Source: CAYTZO01 sp964442525 (GTDB lineage: Bacteria > Patescibacteriota > Microgenomatia > UBA10105 > UBA927). From it: DNA of 22,395 nt. Both the position numbers and the translations under genes were made by a program. Of the stretch, positions 1 through 6,742 are shown in pieces. How positions within the stretch are numbered: the first letter of the stretch is position 1; the number at the start of each line of letters is the position of its first letter. Location of the stretch: assembly GCA_964442525.1 (NCBI GenBank), contig CAYTZO010000014.1:1-22395 (forward strand), in the 5' to 3' direction. The notes below the pieces were generated by a model. That model had not been told where the DNA came from. It saw only the letters and a program-made list of their open reading frames with translations, and made no database searches.

Positions 1-429
1 GCTGGCTACGCCGGGGCCCAAGAAAAAAAGTGGACGAAAGAACCAAACGGCTCAACGACCATCCGCTTTTTTTCCGGCGACTTTTCCTCGGATGATAATT
101 TTTTTGGCGGCGAACCGTATGGCGGGCGGACAGTTGTAGCTTATAAGGGAAAACCAGTTTGGATGATGGTGTATTATGGTTGGGTAAGCCCGTCGGTAAA
201 AGACCCGAATCGGATTTATTCATTTTTGCGAAAAGCTCTTATGAATATGCCGCGAGAGTATCCGTTTCGTGGACCAAAAATACTTAAAGAAAAGGGGTCG
301 GTATACACAAACATTTGGAATGGAAACATTGAACGCTTTAGCGGGAATGAGAATATCCGCAACGGAGCAAAAGAAGTCTACCGTGCACGCTATATCGGCG
401 GCCTTGTTGACCAACGCTCTGGCATTTGA
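1..429 (+). CDS. DUF5680 domain protein, 5'-truncated
   Basis: The reading frame is open from base 1 to the TGA at 427-429, giving at least 142 residues; the start lies outside the window. The fragment opens with a YAG..AQE stretch, then F-S-G-D-F, a FGGEPYGGRTVVAYKGKPVW core and an MVYYG segment, followed by a helical part ending in PFRGP and a C-terminal YRARYIGGLV strand. This order matches the DUF5680 family of small uncharacterised proteins that are common in Patescibacteria. The family has no established biochemical role, so none is assigned. No signal peptide or membrane segment is visible in the part present. The -35 of the next promoter overlaps its last codons. Confidence 0.82.
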   Translation, partial: AGYAGAQEKKWTKEPNGSTTIRFFSGDFSSDDNFFGGEPYGGRTVVAYKGKPVWMMVYYGWVSPSVKDPNRIYSFLRKALMNMPREYPFRGPKILKEKGSVYTNIWNGNIERFSGNENIRNGAKEVYRARYIGGLVDQRSGI

Positions 430-454
430 CTTGCCGGCGGTTGACAGGTAGAAT
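426..454 (+). promoter_or_regulatory. sigma-70-type promoter for the gene at 465
   Basis: TTGACT (426-431) and TAGAAT (449-454) are separated by 17 bp. Only 10 nt lie between the -10 and the ATG at 465, so the transcript would have a leader of a few bases at most and no Shine-Dalgarno site is present. The -35 overlaps the stop codon of the upstream gene. Confidence 0.6.
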
Positions 455-464
455 ACGGCTGATT

Positions 465-923
465 ATGACAGCTTCTGAGTCCATGAGGCGCCCCTCATTT
501 CTGACGCGGATCGGGCAGAGAATCGAGAATGCCTTTGGTGTGCAACAGCCGGTTCTCGTGCTTTCTTACGGCACGAGTAAAGAGGATCCTGACTGGGACT
601 CAGTTAACTTTTTTGCTCGGGTAATTTCTAATGAGCTTAGTCCGATGGGACTTTTTGCAGATACATTCGGCGGTCCGCTGGAGAGCGCGGGCGGGGATGA
701 AAATAATTTTGGCATCGTGGTCGGTACCCATGGATTGATGAGCCGGAAGGCATACGGTACGCTTCTTCTCTCGGCAGTGACGCACATAGACTCGCCTGAA
801 GGAGAAAAATCTCTCAAGGAGTTTGCCTCAACCTACTATCCAGCTATCCGGCCGGCGGTTTTTGATAGAATGATAGGGTATTTTAAAAGCGGTATGGCCG
901 CTCACATTGCCTTTCCTCGGTAA
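465..923 (+). CDS. conserved-looking hypothetical protein, 152 aa
   Basis: The function is not recognised. The ATG at 465 is preferred to the upstream in-frame TTG at 426 because a good promoter (TTGACT-17-TAGAAT) ends just ahead of 465 and the TTG lies inside its -35. The protein is soluble and mixed alpha/beta: a strand-like PVLVLSYGTS, an NFFARVISNEL helix, a D-x-F-G-G-P-L-E-S-A-G-G-D loop, FGIVVGTHGLMSRKAYG and a C-terminal helical part with YYPAIRPAVFDRMIGYF. The alternation of hydrophobic strands and Gly-rich loops suggests a Rossmann-like or small hydrolase fold, but no catalytic motif can be named. No signal peptide or membrane segment. It stands alone, with its own promoter and another promoter directly downstream. 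Confidence 0.7.
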   Translation: MTASESMRRPSFLTRIGQRIENAFGVQQPVLVLSYGTSKEDPDWDSVNFFARVISNELSPMGLFADTFGGPLESAGGDENNFGIVVGTHGLMSRKAYGTLLLSAVTHIDSPEGEKSLKEFASTYYPAIRPAVFDRMIGYFKSGMAAHIAFPR

Positions 924-928
924 ACCCC

Positions 929-958
929 TTGTCCCCGGTGCCAATTCCACGATATACT
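929..958 (+). promoter_or_regulatory. promoter of the DHH-like gene, leaderless type
   Basis: TTGTCC (929-934) and TATACT (953-958) are spaced by 18 bp. The ATG at 966 follows the -10 after only 7 nt, where transcription would normally begin, so the mRNA is predicted to start at or within a base of the AUG. A GAGG at 960-963 is too close to the ATG to work as a normal ribosome binding site. Confidence 0.55.
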
Positions 959-965
959 CGAGGAC

Positions 966-1750
966 ATGAAAACCATCGTTACCCACATCGGTCCGGATCT
1001 CGATGCCATTACCTCGGTTTGGCTCGTTAAGACCTTCTTTTCAGATTGGGAGGAAGCGGGCTTGGCATTTGTGCCGGCCGGCAAAACGCTTGAAAATAAG
1101 GATCCGGATTCTGACCCTAATATCATCCATGTCGATACCGGATTTGGAAAATTTGATCATCATCAGACCGACGCCGATACCTGTGCATCACTTCTGGTTT
1201 ATGCCGAAGTAAAAAAACTTCATGGTACTGATCCAGCCCTTGAGCGAATGCTTGCTATCGTTAACGATGTTGATCATTTTCGTGAAGTATATTACCCGAA
1301 TCCGACCGCTGATTTTTGGGATTTTGGGCTGGTCGCCCAGATAGACGGGTGGCGGCTCATCTACGCCGATAATCCCATCAAACTTGTTGAACTCGGTTTG
1401 CTCGCTCTCGACGGCATTTACAAAATGTTCCAAAATAAAGCGTGGGCGGAAAAAGAGATAAAAGAAAAAAGCGTTGAATTTCAGACGAAATGGGGGAGGG
1501 GTATCGCCTTGGAAACGGTTAATGACGAGGTTGTGCATTTGGCCCAAAAAATGGGATACGTTTTGGCGGTGCGCAAAGACCCGAAGAAAGGGTATCTACG
1601 GATTAAATCACTTCCCAGAGATGAAATAGATCTCACTCCGTTGTATAATCGTCTCAGAGTTGAGGAGCCGCAGGCCACATGGTTTCTTCATGCAAGCCGT
1701 CACATGGTCCTTAATGGCTCCAGCAAAAATCCCGACATGCGGCCGAGCAA
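966..1750 (+). CDS. DHH-like phosphoesterase, 3' end lost in gap
   Basis: At least 261 residues are present; the C-terminus runs into the 100-N gap. Near the N-terminus THIGPDLDAITS matches DHH motif I (H-x-x-P-D-x-D-A), HVDTGFGKFDHHQT (about 50-64) carries the DHH triad, and NDVDHF (about 99-104) supplies the next metal-binding Asp. These residues are the Mn2+ ligands in DHH phosphoesterases (RecJ, nanoRNase, cyclic-dinucleotide phosphodiesterases). The C-terminal LHASRHMVLNGSSKNP stretch resembles the substrate-binding segment that follows DHH domains in MYG1-type proteins. Substrate unknown; a small nucleotide or short RNA is an inference from the family. The start at 966 is set by the leaderless promoter. 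The HIT gene follows after the gap. Confidence 0.65.
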
Positions 1751-1850
1751 NNNNNNNNNNNNNNNNNNNNNNNNNNNNNNNNNNNNNNNNNNNNNNNNNN
1801 NNNNNNNNNNNNNNNNNNNNNNNNNNNNNNNNNNNNNNNNNNNNNNNNNN
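1751..1850. other. assembly gap, 100 N
   Basis: This is a run of exactly 100 N, a placeholder length. No sequence is shared between its two edges. It removes the last residues of the DHH-like protein and the N-terminus of the HIT protein. HIT proteins usually have about 40 residues ahead of the APVHLLVIPK segment, so the true missing sequence is probably longer than 100 bp. Confidence 0.95.
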
Positions 1851-2072
1851 CAGGCGCCGGTGCATCTGTTGGTTATTCCCAAAATGCACATTGGAGAGTT
1901 GACCGATGCAACAGATGAGATACTGGGTAAACTCATAGAGACCATGAAACAAATTATTAAAAAACAACATATCGCCAGCTACCGGTTGGTCGTTAATGGG
2001 AAAGGCGCGGCGATTATCGATCACTTGCATATGCATATTTTGGGGAGCGTTGATAAGAAGAGGAAGTTGTAA
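1851..2072 (+). CDS. HIT family protein, 5' end lost in gap
   Basis: Seventy-three C-terminal residues remain. They contain APVHLLVIPKMHI, the strand typical of HIT hydrolases, VVNGKGAAIIDHLHMHILG with the histidine triad H-x-H-x-H-x-x, and a short basic tail ending KKRKL. HIT proteins are nucleotidyl hydrolases or transferases (Hint, Ap4A hydrolase type) that cleave phosphoramidates or dinucleoside polyphosphates; the middle His of the triad is the nucleophile. The start and the usual N-terminal zinc or CxxC region are in the gap. The reading frame matches that of the upstream DHH-like gene only by the chance length of the N run; a fusion is very unlikely because a HIT N-terminus is needed. 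The stop is immediately followed by a palindromic repeat. Confidence 0.8.
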   Translation, partial: QAPVHLLVIPKMHIGELTDATDEILGKLIETMKQIIKKQHIASYRLVVNGKGAAIIDHLHMHILGSVDKKRKL

Positions 2073-2099
2073 CCCTCCTTCGCATAAAGCTACGGAGGG
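2073..2099. repeat. intergenic palindrome abutting the HIT stop codon
   Basis: CCCTCC (2073-2078) pairs with GGAGGG (2094-2099); a second 2-bp GC/GC step lies inside a 3x3 internal loop, with an AUAAA apex. No U-run follows, so it is a poor intrinsic terminator. A TTCGC...GCTAC centre between CCCTCC and GGAGGG resembles a dispersed intergenic palindrome I associate with CPR genomes; this is a recollection, not a search result. Confidence 0.5.
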
Positions 2100-2124
2100 C
2101 AAGGGAGGTGTGTTTTAAAGTTTT

Positions 2125-2325
2125 ATGGTATTTGTGAAAGCGCAGCCGGGAGATACATCCGACTCGCTTATTCGAAAGTTTACGCGGAAGGTTTTGTCAG
2201 AAGGGGTACTCCAGGATCTCAAGAAAAAAGAATACTACCAGAAGCCAGCAGAAGTCCGTAAAGAAAAAAAGCGCGAACTCGCCAGGCGTCTGAGGCATCC
2301 GGGAAGACGCGCGCGCAGGGAGTAG
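2125..2325 (+). CDS. rpsU: 30S ribosomal protein bS21
   Basis: A 66-residue, strongly basic protein. It begins VFVKAQPGDTSDSLIRKFTRKV, the signature of bS21, continues with the EYYQKPAEVRKEKKRE helix and ends in an Arg-rich tail. bS21 binds the platform of the small ribosomal subunit near the 3' end of 16S rRNA and helps initiation. The length fits the family. The GGGAGG at 2103-2108 is 16 nt from the ATG, too far for a Shine-Dalgarno site; a TG-T-TTTAAA sequence (2111-2119) ends 5 nt before the ATG and could act as an extended -10. It heads the run rpsU-yqeY-ybeY-dnaX-ybaB; rpsU next to yqeY is common in bacteria. Confidence 0.95.
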   Translation: MVFVKAQPGDTSDSLIRKFTRKVLSEGVLQDLKKKEYYQKPAEVRKEKKRELARRLRHPGRRARRE

Positions 2326-2326
2326 T

Positions 2327-2770
2327 ATGCTCATAGACGAACTCCGTGGACAACTCACGAAAAGCATGAAGAGCGGTGACACAAATCGCCGGGATACGAT
2401 CCGGTTTCTTTTGAGTGCCGTAAACAACACCGCGATTGCCAAATACGGGAGTGACGCAGAGAAAAAACTGACGGACAACGATGTTCTTGAAACGATTAAA
2501 AAACTAGTGAAAACCCACCGGGAATCCATCGAAGCATTCGAAAAAGCAAAACGAGCACAGCTCGCGGAAAAAGAAAAAAAGGAACTCGTGATACTCGAAG
2601 AATTTTTGCCAAAACAAATGAGCGATGAAGAGCTTAAAAAGCTCCTTGCGCCGATTGCGGCAGGCGGTGAAAAAAACTTTGGACTTCTTATGAAACAGGC
2701 AATGACAGCGGTTGCAGGCAAGGCTGAAGGCGGAAGAGTGGCAAACATCCTCAGAGAAATGACATCATGA
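2327..2770 (+). CDS. yqeY: GatB/YqeY domain protein
   Basis: A 147-residue protein of the GatB/YqeY family. It opens MLIDELRGQLTKSMKSGDTNRRDTIR and ends with the helical tail AVAGKAEGGRVANILREM, which corresponds to the tRNA-binding tail domain shared with GatB, a subunit of the amidotransferase making Gln-tRNA(Gln). The middle (LVKTHRESIEAFEKAKRAQLAEKEKKELVILEEFLPKQM) is the usual helical YqeY core. Free-standing YqeY has no settled function; a role in tRNA or amide metabolism is inferred from the shared domain. The start is one base after the rpsU stop with a GGGAG just upstream, and its stop overlaps the ybeY start by 4 nt (ATGA), which indicates translational coupling. Confidence 0.93.
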   Translation: MLIDELRGQLTKSMKSGDTNRRDTIRFLLSAVNNTAIAKYGSDAEKKLTDNDVLETIKKLVKTHRESIEAFEKAKRAQLAEKEKKELVILEEFLPKQMSDEELKKLLAPIAAGGEKNFGLLMKQAMTAVAGKAEGGRVANILREMTS

Positions 2771-3162
2771 TTTCCATATTATTTCATACGGAATCTCACT
2801 ATCCGGTTGACCGCAAAAAAGTCAAAGATGCGCTGAGCGGCGAACTCGGAAAAAAAGTGAAAAGCAACACTGAAGTGAGCGTTTCCATTATCGGCGACCG
2901 GCGGATGCAGGCCCTCAACAAAAAATACCGGAACATTGATGCCCCAACGGATGTATTGTCGTTCGCCCTCAACGACCCGACGGAAAAGAGCGTGCCGTTT
3001 TTGGACGGGCCGGACGGAATGTTGCGGCTTGGCGATATCGTCGTTTCGTATCCCCAGGCAGTCAACCAGGCAGCGGAGGAAAATAAATTGGTTGATGATA
3101 AAATTATCGAGCTTGCCCTACATGGGCTACATCATCTTTTGGGCATTCATCATCCCGAATAA
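2767..3162 (+). CDS. ybeY: endoribonuclease YbeY
   Basis: A 131-residue YbeY homologue: a metal-dependent single-strand endoribonuclease needed for rRNA 3' maturation and ribosome quality control. The segment LNKKYRNIDAPTDVLSFAL is the conserved substrate-side motif, LGDIVVSYPQA follows, and HGLHHLLGIHH at the C-terminus supplies the zinc triad H-x3-H-x5-H. In most YbeY proteins the residue before the last His is Asp (GYDH); here it is His. The protein ends two residues after the third His, so it lacks the short C-terminal extension seen in many homologues. It overlaps yqeY by 4 nt and dnaX follows 5 nt later. Confidence 0.93.
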   Translation: MISILFHTESHYPVDRKKVKDALSGELGKKVKSNTEVSVSIIGDRRMQALNKKYRNIDAPTDVLSFALNDPTEKSVPFLDGPDGMLRLGDIVVSYPQAVNQAAEENKLVDDKIIELALHGLHHLLGIHHPE

Positions 3163-3167
3163 ATAGT

Positions 3168-4553
3168 ATGTCATTTTATAGAACTTATCGGCCGCAGACG
3201 ATTGATGATATCGATAACGAAACCGTTCGCGAGCGGCTTCACGAGCTTCTTCATAAAGAAAAAAAGGAGTTGCCCCACGCCTATCTTTTTACGGGTCCCA
3301 AAGGCAGCGGCAAAACGACAGCTGCGCGCATTGTTGCAAAAATATTTAACTGCGAGCGCCTAACCAAGCGAGACGGACCGTGCGGCAAATGCGAGCAGTG
3401 TATCTCCATTGCCAGGGGGAATAATCTGGATGTGTTGGAGATTGATGCCGCCAGTAACCGCGGCATTGATGACATACGGTCGCTACGGGAACAAATCGGA
3501 CTTGCGCCGGTTTCGGGAGAGTACAAAGTGTACATTATTGACGAGGTGCACATGCTTACGATGGAGGCGTTTAATGCGCTCCTCAAAACGCTCGAAGAGC
3601 CCCCTGAACATGCCGTTTTTGTACTGGCAACCACGGACGTACACAAAGTACCTGCGACTATACAGTCGCGCTGCACGATTATTGCCTTTTCCCGGGCCAA
3701 TCGTGAGGAGCTTCTTCATGCCATGAGCCGGATTGTGCGGAAAGAAAAAATAGATATAGATAAAGAGGCAGTTGCGCTCATTGCTGAGTCTGCCGACGGC
3801 TCGTTCCGCGACGGCGCCAAACTTTTAGAACAGGTCAGTTTTCATCGTGGTAACATCACGACCTCTGTTGTTTCCCAAGTGCTATCGTTGGGCGAGGAAG
3901 GGCTTCTTTCACGATTTATGACACACTTGAGTAAACGACAAAGCAAGGAAGCGCTGGGGGTTATTGCGACCCTTGTAGAAAAAGGGTACGACATAAAAAA
4001 TTTTCTTGTTGATGTAAGTCGCGCTCTTGAGCGCCTTCTCGTGGCAGAGGCGCTTGGGCAATCTGTTGACCCATGGACCAAAAACGATCTTGCGAGCGCA
4101 ATACGACTTTTTTCGGAGGCGTTTGTCTCTATGAAGTCCGTCCCGATCGTGCAGCTTCCGCTGGAACTGGCGACGGTAGAGTTTTGTTCACTCGCCTCCG
4201 CGTCGGGCAGCGAACGTTCAAGTGACACGACGAGCGAGAATCGAATTTCTGCCGAAGAAGATCAACGTCAGGCGCCAAGTTTTGCGGACGACGGACTTTT
4301 GACCCTTGAAAAATTACAAGAGCACTGGCCGGACGTTATTGCAAGTCTCAAGTTCTACAACCATTCGGTCGCGGGAGTTCTGCGTTCCGCTAGACCCAAG
4401 AGTGTCGCCCATGGTATAGTAACGATTGAAGCGTTTTACAAATTTCATCAGGAAAAATTATCCGAACCAAAAACGCGCGAGGTTCTCAGCGCAACACTCA
4501 AGAAACTTTTCGGTGAAAAAGTAAAGGTTGAAATAATTTTAGGAAAAAAGTAA
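3168..4553 (+). CDS. dnaX: DNA polymerase III subunit gamma/tau
   Basis: A 461-residue clamp-loader ATPase. Walker A is GPKGSGKTT (43-51); four cysteines (62, 72, 75, 78) form the zinc module; IIDEVHML (123-130) is Walker B with the DEVH box; TIQSRC holds the SRC sensor arginine. Residues about 190-330 are the AAA+ lid and collar, and the C-terminal part (EHWPDVIASLKFYNHSVAGVLRSA) is the short domain common in small-genome DnaX proteins rather than a long E. coli-type tau tail. It loads the sliding clamp and organises the replisome. Start: the first ATG after ybeY, giving the canonical SFYRTYRPQ opening; no Shine-Dalgarno site is evident, so translation probably depends on the upstream genes. 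ybaB follows directly. Confidence 0.96.
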   Translation: MSFYRTYRPQTIDDIDNETVRERLHELLHKEKKELPHAYLFTGPKGSGKTTAARIVAKIFNCERLTKRDGPCGKCEQCISIARGNNLDVLEIDAASNRGIDDIRSLREQIGLAPVSGEYKVYIIDEVHMLTMEAFNALLKTLEEPPEHAVFVLATTDVHKVPATIQSRCTIIAFSRANREELLHAMSRIVRKEKIDIDKEAVALIAESADGSFRDGAKLLEQVSFHRGNITTSVVSQVLSLGEEGLLSRFMTHLSKRQSKEALGVIATLVEKGYDIKNFLVDVSRALERLLVAEALGQSVDPWTKNDLASAIRLFSEAFVSMKSVPIVQLPLELATVEFCSLASASGSERSSDTTSENRISAEEDQRQAPSFADDGLLTLEKLQEHWPDVIASLKFYNHSVAGVLRSARPKSVAHGIVTIEAFYKFHQEKLSEPKTREVLSATLKKLFGEKVKVEIILGKK

Positions 4554-4562
4554 AGGAGGAAT

Positions 4563-4789
4563 ATGGTCAATCCATTTAAAATGCTCGGGGATATTAATGC
4601 TATGCGCAAGCAGGCCGCAGCGATTCAACAGGCGCTTGAAGCGGAGGAGTTTGAGGTGCGGCAAGGAAACGTGCGCATTGTGATAACCGGAAATCAAAAC
4701 GTCAAAGTAGTAGAAATCGATGGCGTGCCCAGAGAAGACATTAAGCAAGCGATTAACGATGCGGTTAAGCGAAGCCAGCAAGCTGCCGC
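4563..4789 (+). CDS. ybaB: YbaB/EbfC nucleoid-associated protein, 3' end lost in gap
   Basis: Seventy-five residues are present before the gap. MVNPFKMLGDINAMRKQAAAIQQAL is the N-terminal helix, followed by the strand pair VRIVITGNQNVKVVEIDGV and the start of the last helix EDIKQAINDAVKRSQQAA. This is the YbaB/EbfC fold, a small DNA-binding dimer that coats DNA and is usually encoded with dnaX and recR. A strong Shine-Dalgarno sequence AAAGGAGG at the end of dnaX fixes the start. About 15-30 residues should be missing. If the gap were exactly 100 bp the frame would close at TAA 4896-4898, but the true gap length is unknown. recR, the usual third partner, is found 3.6 kb away. Confidence 0.9.
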
Positions 4790-4889
4790 NNNNNNNNNNN
4801 NNNNNNNNNNNNNNNNNNNNNNNNNNNNNNNNNNNNNNNNNNNNNNNNNNNNNNNNNNNNNNNNNNNNNNNNNNNNNNNNNNNNNNNNN
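4790..4889. other. assembly gap, 100 N
   Basis: A run of exactly 100 N with no sequence shared across its edges. It cuts the 3' end of ybaB and the start of whatever lies between ybaB and ahcY. Confidence 0.95.
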
Positions 4890-4890
4890 G

Positions 4891-5010
4891 ATGGCTAACG
4901 TTGCCGCAGTGTACACAGTGGAAAAATACGGCACGGTGACGCACCGCTTTTCAAAAAAAGACTTTATCAAGCGTTACCGGGAAAATTTTGGTACAATGAT
5001 TTCCTTATGA
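4891..5010 (+). CDS. possible small ORF or 3' end of a gene begun in the gap
   Basis: After the gap an open frame encodes MANVAAVYTVEKYGTVTHRF, then a basic stretch SKKDFIKRYRENFG, and closes with a TGA that overlaps the ahcY ATG (ATGA). That coupling pattern is seen at real junctions elsewhere in the window (yqeY/ybeY, 17510, 18815). The start may be the ATG at 4891 or may lie within the gap. The product is not recognised. A TACAAT -10 lies inside its 3' end, so the stretch could instead be only the ahcY promoter region. Low confidence. Confidence 0.3.
   Translation: MANVAAVYTVEKYGTVTHRFSKKDFIKRYRENFGTMISL
4992..4997 (+). promoter_or_regulatory. putative -10 element for ahcY
   Basis: TACAAT ends 9 nt before the ahcY ATG. 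No convincing -35 is found at 16-18 bp, so this is a weaker call than the other start-proximal promoters. Confidence 0.35.
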
Positions 5011-6266
5011 ATAAAACATACGACGTAAAAGATTTCGCTCTTGCGGCGGCAGGCAAGCTCAGAATCGAGTGGGCAGGGAAGTCGATGGAGGTCCTCAAGC
5101 TTATTGGCAAACGGTTCGCCAAGGAGAAGCCCCTCAAAGGAATTCGGCTTGGCGCATGTCTCCACGTGACGGCAGAAACAGCCAACCTCATGCTTGTTCT
5201 CAAAGAGGGAGGGGCGCTGCTTGCCCTTTGTGCGAGCAACCCCCTTTCAACCCAAGACGACGTGGCAGCATCTTTAGTAAAAGATTATGGCATTTCGGTT
5301 TTTGCGATTAAAGGCGAGGATACAAAAACCTACTACAAACATCTCAACGCAGTCCTCGATACCCATCCTCAGATCACCATGGATGACGGCGCAGATCTCG
5401 TTTCGCTTCTTCACAAAGAAAGAAAGCACCAGATCAGGGAAGTTATCGGTTCGAGTGAAGAAACGACCACCGGGGTCATCCGCCTTAAAGCCATGGAAAA
5501 AGACAAGGCGCTTAAGATTCCGGTGTTCGCGGTCAACGACAGCGATACTAAACATATGTTTGATAATCGCTACGGCACCGGACAGTCAACCCTCGACGGT
5601 ATCATGCGCGCGACGAACATGCTTTTGGCGGGGAAAAAATTTGTCGTCGCCGGGTACGGTTGGTGCGGCAGGGGACTGGCCGGCCGCGCTCGCGGCATGG
5701 GGGCGGCTGTCATAATTACGGAAGTAGATCCGATTAAGGCGCTTGAGGCAGTCATGGACGGATTTACCGTGATGCGGATAGCCGACGCGGCAAGAGTCGG
5801 CGACATTTTCGTGACCGTTTCCGGCGATAAAAACGTTATCACCACTGCTCATATGCTGCGCATGAAGGACGGGGCGGTGCTCGCCAATTCCGGACATTTT
5901 GACGTAGAAATCGCCATTTCTGACCTCGCCAAAAAAGCAAAAGCGAAAAGGAGAGTCCGGCCTTTTGTTGATGAATATATCCTCAACGGGAAACGACTCT
6001 ATGTGTTAGGAGAAGGGAGGCTTATTAATCTCGCTGCCGCAGAAGGACACCCGGCCGATGTCATGGACATGAGCTTTGCCAACCAGGCGCTCGCAGCGGA
6101 ATTCTTCGCAAAGAACGGAAATAACCTAAAGGTCAAGGTTTACGGCATTTCAAAAAAGATGGACGGCGAAATTGCCCGGCTTAAGCTTGCAGCCATGGGA
6201 GTAAAATTTGACCGTCTTACAAAAGAACAAAAGAAATATTTGACGAGCTGGCAAGAAGGAACATAA
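5007..6266 (+). CDS. ahcY: adenosylhomocysteinase (SAH hydrolase)
   Basis: A 419-residue S-adenosyl-L-homocysteine hydrolase, which splits SAH into adenosine and homocysteine and so relieves product inhibition of methyltransferases. LGACLHVTAETANLML and ALCASNPLSTQDDVAA belong to the substrate domain; EETTTGVIRL and VNDSDTKHMFDNRYGTGQS are active-site blocks; GYGWCGRG (216-223) is the NAD-binding Rossmann loop; NSGHFDVEI and HPADVMDMSFANQA close the catalytic region. It ends in SWQEGT without the C-terminal Lys-Tyr of the classical enzyme that reaches into the neighbouring subunit's NAD site, and lacks the long insertion of eukaryotic-type enzymes; this is the archaeal/Thermotoga-like architecture. 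The stop overlaps the next start (TAATG). Confidence 0.95.
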   Translation: MNKTYDVKDFALAAAGKLRIEWAGKSMEVLKLIGKRFAKEKPLKGIRLGACLHVTAETANLMLVLKEGGALLALCASNPLSTQDDVAASLVKDYGISVFAIKGEDTKTYYKHLNAVLDTHPQITMDDGADLVSLLHKERKHQIREVIGSSEETTTGVIRLKAMEKDKALKIPVFAVNDSDTKHMFDNRYGTGQSTLDGIMRATNMLLAGKKFVVAGYGWCGRGLAGRARGMGAAVIITEVDPIKALEAVMDGFTVMRIADAARVGDIFVTVSGDKNVITTAHMLRMKDGAVLANSGHFDVEIAISDLAKKAKAKRRVRPFVDEYILNGKRLYVLGEGRLINLAAAEGHPADVMDMSFANQALAAEFFAKNGNNLKVKVYGISKKMDGEIARLKLAAMGVKFDRLTKEQKKYLTSWQEGT

Positions 6267-6742
6267 TGGGAGGAGCAGAACAAGTTAGTAACAGGAGTCC
6301 GTTTGCAGACGGCATGTTCTCCGGCCTTCGTCATCGTTTGGCGCGAAATTCGCTGATGCAGGGGACAAGAGACATCGGCGTCACGATAGAATTTCTCCGG
6401 ACTGCCAACGTTGCAGATAGATATAAACCAAAAGAAAGAGAATGCTGGAAAAAGCTAGCCGATACATTTTTGGTTGTATATAAACTTCAAAACGATGCCG
6501 TACGGGAAAAGATTCAGAGGCGGCTGCACTCGCTTTCTAGTTACCAGCACTTCGTTCTTGCGGAAGTTTTGTGGGAGTATAGCCAGGATACGGATCGGGC
6601 GTGGTGGCTTGCAGATCTCATTACAAAACTTTGGCAGCATGACCGAGAAGATCAGGCTTCGGCGCGCGACTTTCGTTTTTTTCTTACACACTCAGAGATT
6701 ATCCCTAAGCACATAAAAGATTCGGTTCTTTCTCAAACCTAG
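6266..6742 (+). CDS. hypothetical helical protein, 158 aa
   Basis: Not recognised. The ATG overlaps the ahcY stop (TAATG) and an AAGGA lies 5 nt upstream, so translation is coupled to ahcY. The protein is basic and rich in Trp, Arg and aromatic residues and appears all-helical: an N-terminal GLRHRLARNSLMQ stretch, RECWKKLADTFLVVYKLQNDAV, REKIQRRLHSLSSYQHFVLAEVLWEYSQDTDRAWWLADLITKLW arranged as successive amphipathic helices, and a C-terminal HSEIIPKHIKD. There is no signal peptide, membrane segment or Cys motif. It stands between ahcY and a HAD phosphatase, with no spacing to the latter (stop TAG 6740-6742, next ATG 6743). A scaffold or nucleic-acid-binding role is possible but unsupported. 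Confidence 0.72.
   Translation: MGGAEQVSNRSPFADGMFSGLRHRLARNSLMQGTRDIGVTIEFLRTANVADRYKPKERECWKKLADTFLVVYKLQNDAVREKIQRRLHSLSSYQHFVLAEVLWEYSQDTDRAWWLADLITKLWQHDREDQASARDFRFFLTHSEIIPKHIKDSVLSQT

Noticed and set aside
441..446. Second TTGACA just upstream of the gene at 465
   Set aside because: It lies only 2 bp before the TAGAAT hexamer, so it cannot act as its -35; no -10 lies 16-18 bp downstream before the ATG.
966..2072. DHH-HIT fusion protein across the first N run
   Set aside because: The frame continuity depends on an arbitrary 100-N length and the HIT part would lack its N-terminus.
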